Below are positions 49,677 to 60,000 of a stretch of 64,000 nt of DNA, piece by piece (the first letter of the stretch is position 1; each line of letters starts with the position of its first letter). Origin of the DNA: Zhouia amylolytica (lineage in GTDB: Bacteria; Bacteroidota; Bacteroidia; Flavobacteriales; Flavobacteriaceae). Position numbers and translations under genes: made by a program. The notes under the pieces are model-generated. The model was not told the DNA's origin. It made no database searches and saw only the letters and a list, made by a program, of their open reading frames with translations. The stretch covers positions 339,542 through 403,541 of the forward strand of contig NZ_FPAG01000004.1 of the NCBI RefSeq assembly GCF_900116365.1. Direction: 5' to 3'.

Positions 49677-50333
49677 TTATTTGTTTTTCTTAATGTAAAT
49701 GTTATTTGCTGTTAAAGCTGATATGTTGATCTGTTCTTGATTAACTCTTATTTGCATAGAGTTATCAAAGGCTTCTTTTTCGATGATTTCGATGATGTCT
49801 CCCAGGGATAATTTCAGTTTATCCAGATATTGCAAAAACTCAGAAGAAGAGTTTTCAACCCCGACAAAGACTCCAGATTCCTCAGCTTTACACGATGCGA
49901 GAAGTACTTTGTCTAGTTTTTGAATATTACCATGTTTATCGGGAATTGGATCGCCATGTGGATCTACTTTTGGATATTCTAAGAATGAATCGAGTTCCTC
50001 TACCAACTTTTCTGACTTAATGTGCTCAAGTTGTTCTGCAACTTCATGGACTTCATCCCAATTGAAATGTAATTTTTCAACGAGAAACACTTCCCAAAGC
50101 CGATGTTTTCTGATCACTTTTGCGGCATGAAGTTTTCCGGGCGCCGTGAGTTCCACGCCTTTATATTTAATGTATTTCACAAGGTCTTTTTCAGACAATC
50201 GTTTCACCATGTCTGTTACAGATGAAGCTTTGGTGTCCATTTGGTCGGCAATGGCATTCGTCGCAACGACCCCCACACCATTATTTGACAAGTGAAAAAT
50301 GGCTTTTAAGTAATTTTCTTCAGAACGAGTCAT
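49677..50333 (-). CDS. DtxR/MntR family metal-dependent repressor
   Basis: A 218-residue metalloregulator. The N-terminal winged helix (SEENYLKAIFHLSN...TKASSVTDMVKRLSEKDLVKY) and dimerisation domain (HRLWEVFLVEKLHFNWDEVHEVAEQLEH) carry the ligand residues of the family; the C-terminal part resembles an SH3-like FeoA domain. I use the ATG at 50331-50333 because homologues begin at SEENYLK; seven upstream residues are unneeded. It heads the ZIP operon and is divergent from a TonB receptor, with DtxR-like half-sites over both promoters. It probably senses Mn(II) or Fe(II). Confidence 0.92.
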   Translation of the reverse strand: MTRSEENYLKAIFHLSNNGVGVVATNAIADQMDTKASSVTDMVKRLSEKDLVKYIKYKGVELTAPGKLHAAKVIRKHRLWEVFLVEKLHFNWDEVHEVAEQLEHIKSEKLVEELDSFLEYPKVDPHGDPIPDKHGNIQKLDKVLLASCKAEESGVFVGVENSSSEFLQYLDKLKLSLGDIIEIIEKEAFDNSMQIRVNQEQINISALTANNIYIKKNK

Positions 50334-50345
50334 TATACTTTTAAG

Positions 50346-50399
50346 TTTAGGCAAAAATACATTTTTATTTACAAAAACAAATTTTTAGATTTGCCTAAA
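50346..50399. promoter_or_regulatory. Divergent dtxR / TonB-receptor promoters with DtxR-type boxes
   Basis: Minus strand: TTTG (50381-50378), 18-base spacer, TATTTTTG (50359-50352). Plus strand: TAGATTTG (50386-50393) with TTTT at the -33 position. The half-site TTTAGGCAAA (50346-50355) covers the minus -7, and TTTAGATTTGCCTAAA (50384-50399), a near-palindrome with CCTAAA/TTTAG arms, covers the plus -7. Both resemble MntR/DtxR operators, so a single regulator should close both promoters. Confidence 0.65.
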
Positions 50400-50431
50400 A
50401 ATAATTTTACCTAATTAAAAATTTAAATTAG

Positions 50432-52774
50432 ATGCCACCTAAGTTGTTAGTTTTGGGTTTAGTATTGATGAGTTGCAGTCTGGTATTCTCACAAGAAAAG
50501 GGAAGAGTGAAAGGTATTGTAAAGCATGATGGGCACGCGGTTGAATTTGCCAACGTATACTTACCTGAAATAAATGTTGGTGCCGTAACAGATGATTTGG
50601 GTGCCTTTGAATTTGCAGTACCGGTTGGAGATTATGAGTTAGTGGTTTCAAGTATAGGGTTTAAAAAGATCACAAAAAAGGTTAAGGTGATTAAGGATGA
50701 AACACTCGATTTAGAATTTTATCTCAAAGAAGACGCATTGGGACTTGATCAGGTAGTGGTGTCTGGTTCCCGAAATGAGCAAAATAGAAGAGAGGCTCCG
50801 GTGATTGTGTCTGTAACCAGTGAAGAGGTCTTTAAAGCAACCCAGGCCATTTCACTTTCAGAGGGATTGAATTTTCAGCCTGGATTAAGAATGGAAACTA
50901 ACTGTCAGAACTGTGGGTATTCACAAGTTCGGATGAATGGTTTGAATGGAGCCTATTCGCAAATACTTATAAATAGTAAGCCAATGTTCAGCTCATTAAA
51001 TGGTGTTTACGGTTTAGAGCAAATACCGGCAAACATTGTAGATCGAATTGAAGTTGTTCGAGGTGGAGGGTCAGCATTGTATGGTTCTAATGCCATTGCA
51101 GGAACCATAAATATAATTACAAAAGAGCCAATTGAGAATATGTTTGAAGTAGCCTCTAATGTCGGGTTTATCGACGGTGAAGCTCCTGATAAATCGTTAA
51201 CTTTAAATGGTTCGATTGTCAATGAAAAAGATTATGCTTCCGGAATAACCTTCTATGGGATGTACAGAGATAGAAATCCTTACGATAAGGATCATGATGG
51301 TTTTACCGAATTAACTGAATTAGAAAATAAAACTCTGGGTTTTAACGGGTATTATAAGCCTGGGAAGTATAGTAAATTAAGCGCAGATTTTTTCACTATT
51401 TCTGAATTCAGGCGAGGTGGAAATAAGTTGCATCTTCAGCCTTTTGAGTCTGATATAACCGAACAGATAGTGTCTTCTGTGGCAGGGGGCGCTCTTAACT
51501 ATGATTTATTCAGTCCGGATAATAAACTTAAAACTTCATTTTATGTGTCTGGACAGCATTCTAAAAATGATAATTTCTATGGAGGTAAGGGAGATTCTTT
51601 GGAAGAGAGTGTTAAAGGCTATGGGAATTCTGAGAATATAAGCCTTTTGGGAGGAGGACAGTTAAGTAATGACTTTGATGATATATTAGGAATGCAAGGG
51701 ACATTTACCGGGGGAATTGAGTTTCAGTATCAGGAAACGGAAGATGCCAAACCCGGATATAATGCATTTATAGATCAAATGGTGAGAGTCTATGGTTTCT
51801 ATGCCCAACAGGAGCTTCAGCTTACAGAGCGTTTAAAGGTGCTGGCTGGATTGAGAGCAGACGTTCATAATTTAACTGAAAAGAGTCTCAATATAAATCC
51901 CAGGTTTAACCTTTTATACGATTTACAAGAGACTATGCAATTACGTGCAAGTTATGCCAAGGGATATCGGGCCCCTCAGTATTTCACCGAAGATATTCAT
52001 GCTACATTGGCTGCCGGGGAAGTTTCTTTCGTTCGATTTGCACCGGGATTAAAATCAGAAACATCGGATAGTTATGTAATGTCTTTAGATTTTGGAAAAT
52101 CTACCAGGGATTTTGATGTTTTATTCACGGTTGAAGGTTTTTATACACGATTAAACGATCCTTTTATTACTGAAGAAGCTACAGAAGAAGAGCTCATTGC
52201 TATGGGTATAGAAGCCTCTGAAGGACAGGTGATTTACTTGAAAAAAAATTCGACCGGAGCTGATGTTTATGGGGTCAATTTTGAAGGGAAATTTGCCCCA
52301 AGTGACAAACTTTCATTTCAAACGGGTTTAACCCTGCAAAATTCGGAATACGATGAGGTAGTAGGTTGGAGTGATGACGAATCTGTTGTAGATGAAAGAG
52401 CCAAGAACTTTTTTAAGTCTCCCGACTTTTACGGTAATTTTATGATTAATTATCAGCCTGTCCAAAAATGGGAAAACTCCATATCCGGAGTGTATACTGG
52501 AGGTATGTATGTTCCGCATATGGCTGGCTATATAGATAGTGACAGGTTAGAAGAAACGCCTTCCTTTTTTGAACTGAATATCAGAACCGCCTATACCTTT
52601 GATTTAGCCAATCATTTTCAGTTACAAATTAATGGCGGGATACAGAATATATTTAATAGCTTTCAGGCCGACTTTGATCGGGGAGCAGATCGCGATGCAA
52701 ATTATGTGTATGGTCCTCAAAGACCAAGAACATTTTTTATCGGATTAAAAATTGGAACTGATCTTAACCGATAG
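50432..52774 (+). CDS. TonB-dependent receptor, metal-linked by context
   Basis: A 780-residue outer-membrane receptor. After the signal peptide there is a carboxypeptidase-regulatory-like domain (about 25-105), the plug (about 120-235, with RIEVVRGGGSALYGSNAIAGTINI) and a 22-strand barrel ending TFFIGLKIGTDLNR. The plug has the pair NCQNCGYSQVRMNGL, a Cys motif seen in a subgroup of Bacteroidota receptors often found with metal-responsive genes. It is divergent from dtxR-ZIP and shares the operator region, so it probably imports a metal or metal chelate. No SusD partner is present. Confidence 0.88.
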   Translation: MPPKLLVLGLVLMSCSLVFSQEKGRVKGIVKHDGHAVEFANVYLPEINVGAVTDDLGAFEFAVPVGDYELVVSSIGFKKITKKVKVIKDETLDLEFYLKEDALGLDQVVVSGSRNEQNRREAPVIVSVTSEEVFKATQAISLSEGLNFQPGLRMETNCQNCGYSQVRMNGLNGAYSQILINSKPMFSSLNGVYGLEQIPANIVDRIEVVRGGGSALYGSNAIAGTINIITKEPIENMFEVASNVGFIDGEAPDKSLTLNGSIVNEKDYASGITFYGMYRDRNPYDKDHDGFTELTELENKTLGFNGYYKPGKYSKLSADFFTISEFRRGGNKLHLQPFESDITEQIVSSVAGGALNYDLFSPDNKLKTSFYVSGQHSKNDNFYGGKGDSLEESVKGYGNSENISLLGGGQLSNDFDDILGMQGTFTGGIEFQYQETEDAKPGYNAFIDQMVRVYGFYAQQELQLTERLKVLAGLRADVHNLTEKSLNINPRFNLLYDLQETMQLRASYAKGYRAPQYFTEDIHATLAAGEVSFVRFAPGLKSETSDSYVMSLDFGKSTRDFDVLFTVEGFYTRLNDPFITEEATEEELIAMGIEASEGQVIYLKKNSTGADVYGVNFEGKFAPSDKLSFQTGLTLQNSEYDEVVGWSDDESVVDERAKNFFKSPDFYGNFMINYQPVQKWENSISGVYTGGMYVPHMAGYIDSDRLEETPSFFELNIRTAYTFDLANHFQLQINGGIQNIFNSFQADFDRGADRDANYVYGPQRPRTFFIGLKIGTDLNR

Positions 52775-52778
52775 ACGG

Positions 52779-53753
52779 TTACACGGTTCTTCCCATAAGC
52801 TGTTCTCCAAACTCTTGTAGAACAGCTTTTTTGTGAACGGGGATATCAAGTGTGTTTAATACCTCAAAGGCTTTTTTTGTGTACTTTTCAATGGCTTCTT
52901 CGGTAAGTTTAACAGCTCCACTGTTGTGCATTAAAGCTTTAACACTGTCGATCTTTTCAGCAGGATCTTCAGGAGTCGTGTTGAAAAGTGTTTTTAGTGC
53001 TTCAGCCCGGTCATCATCAAGGTTTTCTATAGTTTTAATGTATAAATAAGTTTTCTTGTTTTCGATAATGTCTCCACCAACTTGTTTCCCGAAAGTTTCC
53101 GGATCTCCAAAGGCATCTAAATAATCGTCTTTCAATTGGAAGGCTATCCCCAGGTTTAAACCAAAATCATAAATTGCCTGAGCTTGTTCTTCCGTTGTAC
53201 CAGCTACTATGGCGCCCATTTTCATCGCTGCACCCACTAATACAGCGGTTTTATAGGTGATCATTTTCAGATACTCCGATTCACTGACGTCATTTCTCGT
53301 TTCAAAATCAATATCATACTGTTGCCCTTCACAAACTTCAATAGCCGTTTTACTAAAGAGCTTAGCAAGGTCTCTGAATTTTTCAGGAGGGTAATTTTCA
53401 AAAAATCTATAAGCTACGATAAGCATGACATCTCCCGAGAGTATCCCTGTATTAAGGTCCCATTTTTCATGTACTGTCTTTTTTCCTCTTCGGAGTGGAG
53501 CGTCATCCATGATGTCGTCATGAACCAAGGAGAAGTTGTGGAATATTTCGATGGCAAGTGCTGCGTCTAGTGCCTTAGTGTAATCCTCTCCAAAAACTTC
53601 AGTAGTCATTAAGGTTAATACTGGTCTTAACCTTTTGCCACCCAAATTCAAAATATAAACCATCGGTTCGTATAGATTTTTGGGTTCCTTAACTGCAACT
53701 TTTTGGTCGAGATAAGCACAAAAGGCCTCTCTGTACGTGGCTATTGACGACAT
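52779..53753 (-). CDS. Polyprenyl (octaprenyl-type) diphosphate synthase
   Basis: A 324-residue trans-prenyltransferase with both aspartate-rich motifs: DDIMD in LVHDDIMDDAPLRRG and DDYLD in QLKDDYLDAFGD. It extends isoprenoid diphosphates; length and motif context fit a farnesyl-to-octaprenyl-type synthase used for menaquinone or carotenoid side chains. Chain length cannot be told from the sequence by eye. It ends five bases after the TonB receptor stop on the opposite strand and is divergent from the tetR operon. Confidence 0.92.
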   Translation of the reverse strand: MSSIATYREAFCAYLDQKVAVKEPKNLYEPMVYILNLGGKRLRPVLTLMTTEVFGEDYTKALDAALAIEIFHNFSLVHDDIMDDAPLRRGKKTVHEKWDLNTGILSGDVMLIVAYRFFENYPPEKFRDLAKLFSKTAIEVCEGQQYDIDFETRNDVSESEYLKMITYKTAVLVGAAMKMGAIVAGTTEEQAQAIYDFGLNLGIAFQLKDDYLDAFGDPETFGKQVGGDIIENKKTYLYIKTIENLDDDRAEALKTLFNTTPEDPAEKIDSVKALMHNSGAVKLTEEAIEKYTKKAFEVLNTLDIPVHKKAVLQEFGEQLMGRTV

Positions 53754-53834
53754 ATACTAGATATTTTCGGCTAAAATAATATTTATACCGCCACTCTCAA
53801 TGATAAATTGAATGTTAAATAACCTTAAAACTTT

Positions 53835-53875
53835 GGAAACTTTTTTTGTTTTTAAAGTTTCCATGTCTAAATTTG
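53835..53875 (+). promoter_or_regulatory. tetR-RND operon promoter and operator
   Basis: TTTG (53845-53848), exactly 19-base spacer, TAAATTTG (53868-53875), ten bases before the start codon. The dyad GGAAACTTT (53835-53843)/AAAGTTTCC (53854-53862) has a 10-base spacer that contains the -33 element. A repressor there would block the promoter, consistent with TetR autoregulation. Confidence 0.72.
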
Positions 53876-53884
53876 CCCTCAATT

Positions 53885-54487
53885 ATGAAAGAAAAAATTA
53901 TAGAGAAGGCATCAGACATGTTTTTAACTGTCGGTTTTAAAAGTGTGACAATGGATGATATTGCCAATGAAATGGGGATATCAAAAAAAACAATATATCA
54001 GCACTTTAAAAATAAAACCGAACTGGTTGAGGCGTGTACGATGCATAGATGTGATTTCATTACCAATGGAATTAATTGTATTCGTGGCCTCCATAACAAC
54101 CCTATAGAGGAACTATACGATATCAAGGGATTTGTGTTGTCGAATTTAAAAGATGAAAAATCGTCACCATATTATCAATTGCAGAAATATTATCCAAAGG
54201 TTCATGTAGCACTTAGAAGTAAGATATATCAGCAAATGGATAGTTGTATCCTCGAAAACCTTAAACGAGGTGTAGAAGAAGGGTTTTTTAGAAAGGATAT
54301 TGATGTAGATGTGATTTCAAAATTTTACTTCTATGGAATGATGGAATTAAAAAATGGAGATGTTTTTCCTCCTCATCAATATAGTATGCCCTATCTGATG
54401 GAAGTGTTCCTTGATTATTATGTAAGGGGGATTGCAACCGAAAAAGGACTTTTAATACTCAATTCAATAATTAACTCAAAACAATGA
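53885..54487 (+). CDS. TetR family repressor of an RND efflux operon
   Basis: A 200-residue regulator with the TetR helix-turn-helix at about residues 5-50 (KIIEKASDMFLTVGFKSVTMDDIANEMGISKKTIYQHFKNKTEL). The ligand domain is unassigned. I use the ATG at 53885; the open frame from 53846 begins before the predicted start of transcription. Its stop overlaps the start of the tolC-like gene by four bases (ATGA), so repressor, outer-membrane channel, adaptor and pump form one autoregulated operon. The upstream dyad around the -33 element is the probable target. Confidence 0.92.
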   Translation: MKEKIIEKASDMFLTVGFKSVTMDDIANEMGISKKTIYQHFKNKTELVEACTMHRCDFITNGINCIRGLHNNPIEELYDIKGFVLSNLKDEKSSPYYQLQKYYPKVHVALRSKIYQQMDSCILENLKRGVEEGFFRKDIDVDVISKFYFYGMMELKNGDVFPPHQYSMPYLMEVFLDYYVRGIATEKGLLILNSIINSKQ

Positions 54488-55839
54488 TAAAAATTAAATT
54501 AACCTATTTCTTTTTGTTGATATGCGTAGTCGTATCAGCTCAACAACGGACGTTTTCTTTGGAAGAAGCAGTTGAGTTTGCATTAGAAAATAACCGAACA
54601 GCGGTTAATGCAACGAGGGATATAGAAATTGCCGAAAAGCAAAAATGGGAAACCACTGCTATCGGACTACCTCAAATTGACGCAACTGTAGATTATCAAA
54701 ACTTTTTAAAACAACAGGTGTCGTTAATTCCTGCCGAATTTTTTGGTGGAAACTCAGGTGAGTTCGAAGAAGTTGTATTCGGAACAAAGCAAAATGTAAA
54801 TGCTACGGCAACTTTATCCCAGTTAATTTTCGATGGCTCTTATTTGGTAGGGCTTCAGTCGGCAAAGGTATTTCTTGAAATTTCTAAAAATGCCAAGGTA
54901 AAAACAGATTTAGCTGTACGTACTAATGTAATTAGTGCATATGGAAATGTGCTGGTTGCAGAAGAGAGCGTTAAAATTCTGGAAAAGAACAAAGCAACAC
55001 TCGAAAATAACCTGTTCGAGACTCAAAAAACATTCGAGAATGGTCTGGCGGAAGAAGAAAGTGTAGAGCAGCTTCAGATTACTTTAACTGAAATCGAAAA
55101 TGCACTCAATAATAGCATAAGGTTAAGAGATATAGCTTACAAGCTTCTAAGCCTTTCCCTGGGTATTGACGTTACTGAAAAAGTTGATTTAACTGATCAA
55201 CTGGAAGATCTTACGATTCAGAGTCTTGCTATAGAGTTACAAGATGATACAGCCTTTTCAATGGAGGAGAATATCGATTATAAAATTGCAGCGAATGATG
55301 AGCGCTCCAAGGAATTGTTGGTGAAATTGGAAAAGTCAAGAGCACTTCCTTCTTTATCAGGATTTTTAAACGGTGGGTATCAGGCTTACAATGATGAGTT
55401 TACCTTTTTTGATAAAGATCAGGAGTGGTTTGGAAGTTCGTTAATTGGACTTACCCTTAATATTCCAATTTTCAGCTCATTAGAACGAACCGCCCGCACC
55501 CAACGTGCAAAAATCGAATATGAAAAGTCAAAAACTGATCTTACCGAGGTAGAACAACGCATAAAGCTTGAATTGGCAAATGCTCAAAGTAATTATGAGT
55601 TCTCTGTGGAGAAATATAACATCTCCAAAAAAAATCTCAACCTGGCTGAAAGAATTGAAAGAAAGAACCAGATTAAATTTACAGAAGGAATTGCAACTAG
55701 TTTTGAATTACGTCAGGCTCAGGTTCAGTTATACTCGTCACAACAAGATTACCTGCAGGCAATGTTAGACGTAATTAATAGCAAAGTTGAACTCGATAAT
55801 ATTGTTTATTCGGGAGATCTGGTGCCATTAGAAGAATAG
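54484..55839 (+). CDS. TolC-family outer-membrane efflux protein
   Basis: A 451-residue outer-membrane channel with a signal peptide (MIKIKLTYFFLLICVVVSAQ). The body shows the two-fold TolC repeat of long alpha-helices rich in heptads (AEESVKILEKNKATLENNLF; ELANAQSNYEFSVEKYNISKKNL) interrupted by short beta segments. It provides the exit duct for the adaptor and RND pump encoded immediately downstream (spacings 43 and 3 bases). It overlaps tetR by four bases. Confidence 0.91.
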   Translation: MIKIKLTYFFLLICVVVSAQQRTFSLEEAVEFALENNRTAVNATRDIEIAEKQKWETTAIGLPQIDATVDYQNFLKQQVSLIPAEFFGGNSGEFEEVVFGTKQNVNATATLSQLIFDGSYLVGLQSAKVFLEISKNAKVKTDLAVRTNVISAYGNVLVAEESVKILEKNKATLENNLFETQKTFENGLAEEESVEQLQITLTEIENALNNSIRLRDIAYKLLSLSLGIDVTEKVDLTDQLEDLTIQSLAIELQDDTAFSMEENIDYKIAANDERSKELLVKLEKSRALPSLSGFLNGGYQAYNDEFTFFDKDQEWFGSSLIGLTLNIPIFSSLERTARTQRAKIEYEKSKTDLTEVEQRIKLELANAQSNYEFSVEKYNISKKNLNLAERIERKNQIKFTEGIATSFELRQAQVQLYSSQQDYLQAMLDVINSKVELDNIVYSGDLVPLEE

Positions 55840-55882
55840 AAATATAATAAGTATACCAATTAGAATTCAAACAAAACAATCA

Positions 55883-57055
55883 ATGAAAAAGATATATTCA
55901 CTATTAACCGTAGCCTTTTTATTAGCCTCTTGTGGAGGAGGTAGTAAAAAATCGACTGACGATGTTATTGCGGAAGGAGATTTAACGGCCATTAAAGAAA
56001 AACGATCAGAAATAGTTGCTCAATACGATGAACTAGCCTCTGAGTTAAGGACCCTGGATGCAGCTATTTCGAAGTTGGATACAACATCAAAAGTATCACT
56101 TGTTACAGCATTAACCACAAAAGACAGCTTGTTTCATCACTATGTTGAATTGCAGGGTAGTGTGGCGACCAAACAAAACATTGTAATTAATGCTGAATAT
56201 CCAGGTACCTTATTAGATGTGCTCGTTAAGGAAGGGCAAGCAGTGAGAAAAGGACAGGTATTAGCCAGAATTGATGATGGTGGACTCGCAGCACAGTTAG
56301 CTCAGTTGGAAGTACAGGCCGAATTAGCAGCCACGACCTATGAGCGTCAAAAAAGATTGTGGGAGCAGCAAATCGGTTCTGAAATTCAGTATTTACAGGC
56401 GAAAACACAATATGAGTCTACTAAAAATGCCGTGGCCCAAATGAAAAGCCAATTGGCTAAGACCAGGGTAGTCGCTCCATTCTCAGGAACCATCGATGAA
56501 ATTATTACGGATGAAGGATCTGTTGTAAATGTTGGAGTTCCTTTAATTCGCATTGTGAACTTGAGCAATATGTATATTGAGACTGAAGTGCCGGAACGAT
56601 ACCTGTCATCGATAAAAGAAAGTACAAACGTAAAAGTGATTTTTCCTGTGTTAGGAGATGAGGTGATAGAAACAAAAGTACGCCAGGTAAGTAATTATAT
56701 CAATCCAACAAACAGATCATTTAAAATAGAGGTTGCTGTCCCAAATCATAAAGGACTTATCAAGCCTAATTTAACTGCAAAAGTTCAAATTAATGATTAT
56801 ACCAGTGAGCGTGCTATTCTTATCCCGCAAAGTATTATTTCAGAGAATGCTGAAGGCGAGCAATATGTGTATAAAGTTGGTGAAATAAAAGGGGATAGCG
56901 TAGCAACCGCTCATAAGGCTATAATTAAGACTGGAAAAACCCAGGGTGATTATGTAGAGGTGATCGAAGGACTTGCCAATGGGGATGTAGTAATACAAGA
57001 AGGAGCACGTCGTGTTCAGGAAGGACAAAAAGTAAAAATTTTAGACAACAAATAA
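55883..57055 (+). CDS. RND efflux periplasmic adaptor (HlyD/AcrA type)
   Basis: A 390-residue membrane-fusion lipoprotein with lipobox ending at Cys17 (LLASC). Order: coiled-coil segment near 30-70, biotinyl-lipoyl-like halves (LQGSVATKQNIVINAEYPGTLLDVLVKEGQAVRKGQVLARID; RVVAPFSGTIDEIITDEG), beta-barrel and membrane-proximal domain ending VQEGQKVKILDN. The early stretch with LRTLDAAISKLDTTSK is an additional coiled coil before the usual start, common in Bacteroidota adaptors. It couples the pump at 57059 to the TolC-like channel. Confidence 0.92.
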   Translation: MKKIYSLLTVAFLLASCGGGSKKSTDDVIAEGDLTAIKEKRSEIVAQYDELASELRTLDAAISKLDTTSKVSLVTALTTKDSLFHHYVELQGSVATKQNIVINAEYPGTLLDVLVKEGQAVRKGQVLARIDDGGLAAQLAQLEVQAELAATTYERQKRLWEQQIGSEIQYLQAKTQYESTKNAVAQMKSQLAKTRVVAPFSGTIDEIITDEGSVVNVGVPLIRIVNLSNMYIETEVPERYLSSIKESTNVKVIFPVLGDEVIETKVRQVSNYINPTNRSFKIEVAVPNHKGLIKPNLTAKVQINDYTSERAILIPQSIISENAEGEQYVYKVGEIKGDSVATAHKAIIKTGKTQGDYVEVIEGLANGDVVIQEGARRVQEGQKVKILDNK

Positions 57056-57058
57056 GCC

Positions 57059-60000
57059 ATGGCTGATAATAATAAAAAAATAGATAAGGAATTTCGATTA
57101 TCCTCGTGGGCGATAGATAATAAAACTACGATCTATGTGATGATATCTATCTTCTTGGTACTGGGACTTTCAGCATATTTTGGAATGCCAAGAGAAGATT
57201 TCCCTGAGGTAAAGGAAACCAAGATATATATCAGTACCCCTTATCCGGGGAATACGGCTGAGGATATTGAAAAGCTAATTACCGACCCGCTTGAGGAAAG
57301 TTTGAAAAACGTAAGTAATGTTGTTGAGATTTTATCTACATCTCAGGAGGATTATGCAATTGTTACCGTTGAGTTCGACGATGGAATTTCGGTAGAAGCT
57401 GCTAAGCAAAAGGTAAAAGATGAGGTCGATACCGAAAAAGCAAGTGAAGATTGGCCGGTTTTTAATGGAGCTAAAGTGGAGCCCAATGTTTTTGACCTGA
57501 ATTTTTCGGAAGAATTCCCAATAATGAATGTGAACTTTTCCGGAGACTATCCTGTCGAAAAGTTGAAAGAATATGCAGAGTATCTTGAAGACAGGATCGA
57601 AGATCTTGAAGAAATTAAACAGGTAGATATACGCGGAGCTCAGGAAAAAGAAGTTGAGGTTGCAGTAGACATCTATAAAATGATGGCGGCTAAAGTAAGT
57701 TTCGACGATGTTATTAATGCTATTCGCAATGGGAATGTAACCATGTCTGCCGGTAATTTAATTACCAGTGGGCAACGAAGAACCATTCGAATTTTAGGGG
57801 AGGTCGAAAACCCAAAGGAGCTGAATAATTTTGTGGTTAAATCAGATAATGGCGCCGTATACCTAAGAGATATTGCTCGTGTTAGTTTTAAGGAAGAGGA
57901 GAAAACCACCTATGCAAGAGAGTTTGGGAATAATGTAGTCATGCTCGATGTTAAAAAAAGAGCAGGTAAAAACATGATTGAAGCTGCTGATAAGGTGAAG
58001 GCGGTGGTTAAAAAAGCGGAAGAAGATTATTTTCCCGGCGATTTAAAAATTTCCATTACCAGCGACCAATCAGAAAAAACATTAAACCAGGTTAGCGACC
58101 TGGTAAATAATATCATATTTGGTATTGTTTTGGTTGTGGGAGTTCTGATGTTCTTCCTTGGATTCAGAAATGCTTTATTCGTTGGTTTTGCAATTCCAAT
58201 GTCTATGTTTATGTCCTTCATGATACTGAATGGAATGGGATATACACTAAATACCATGATATTATTCGGATTGATCATGGGGCTGGGAATGCTGGTGGAT
58301 AACGGTATTGTGGTTGTGGAAAATGTGTACCGTTTAATGGAAGAGGAAGGAATGTCCAGAATTCAAGCGGCTAAAAAAGGAATTGGTGAAATTGCATTCC
58401 CTATTATCATTTCAACCGCTACCACAGTTGCCGCATTTATACCACTGGGTATGTGGCCTGGGGTAATGGGTGAGTTTATGAAATTTTTCCCGATTACCCT
58501 GTCAGTAGTTCTTGGTTCATCACTCTTTGTAGCAATTTTCATTAATTCCATGCTGGTTTCTCAATTCATGGAGATCGGAGAAAAGGTTTTGACCAAAAAA
58601 CAACTCATTAGATTGAGTCTGATTTTAATACCTCCGGGGATATTTATCTTAATCTTTGGTGGGCCTGTCAGAGGGTTTGGAACGTTAATGATATTTACAG
58701 CCGGCATGTTTTGGTTGTATAAATATGTGGTTAAAAAATGGGCGAATCGTTTTCAACGCAATACCTTGGTAAAGTTAGAAAACAAGTACAGAAACTTTCT
58801 AAGATACGCCCTCGGCGGTTGGAGACCACGTGCATTTGTGATAGGTACTTTTGCTTTGCTAATAACTGTTTTTATGTTGTTTGGAATGTCTATACGCAGT
58901 GGGAGAACTAAAATTGAGTTTTTTCCAGACAATAAACCAAATCAGATCATTGTATATGTAGAATATCCCCAGGGAACAGATATCGATAAAACCAATGCGC
59001 TTACAAAGGATATAGAGAAGCGGGTATATGCTGTTCTTAACGAAGATGAGTATAAGAATGGAGGTTATAACTTCATGGTTGAATCTGCGGTTGCTCAGGT
59101 AGGTGAAGGAGCTGGAAACCCACAAACGGATGGAGGTTCCTCAGCAGAAATGCCACATCGAAGTAAGATCACCGCTACTATGCGTGAATATAAATTTCGT
59201 AATGGTAAGGACTCTGAAGAACTAAGAAAGAAAGTTCAGGAGGCTTTACATGGAATCTATCCGGGTGTTGCAATTTCTGTGGAAAAAGATGCGGTCGGAC
59301 CTCCTGTGGGATATCCTATTAATATTGAAATAAGTGGTGAAGATTATGACGAATTGATTGTTGTAGCAGAACAAATGCGCGACTTTATCAATAACCGAAA
59401 TATTCCGGGTATCGAAGAACTTAAAATTGATGTGAATAAAGGGAAGCCTGCAATGAAGGTGATGGTCGACCGGGAAAAAGCCGGAGAACTAGGTGTTTCT
59501 GTCGGACAGGTGAGTAATCAGTTAAGACGTTCTTTATTCGGTGAGAAAGCAGGAGTTTACAAGGAGTCCGGAGAAGATTATGATATCAATGTGAGATTCA
59601 ATCAGGAAGACAGGTATAATAAAAGCGCCTTGTTTAATCAGAACATTATTTTTAGAGATCCTTCTGACGGGCAGATCAAGGAGATTCCTGTATCGGCAGT
59701 AACCACTCAAAAGAATACCTCAGGCTTTAGTGCCATAAAACATAGAGACACAAAACGTGCTGTAACTGTTTATTCAGGACTGTCTCCCGGTTTTACAGAT
59801 GCTGGAGCTGTTGTTGCTGAAATTGAAAGGGAAATGCAAAGCTTTGATACCCCGCAGGGCATAGAATTTGATTTTACCGGTCAGATCGAAGAACAGCAAA
59901 AACAAATGCAGTTTTTACTCGGAGCATTTTTTGCCGGACTAGGTTTGATCATGTTATTGCTGGTGTTTCAGTTTAATTCGATCTCTAAGCCAACCATTAT

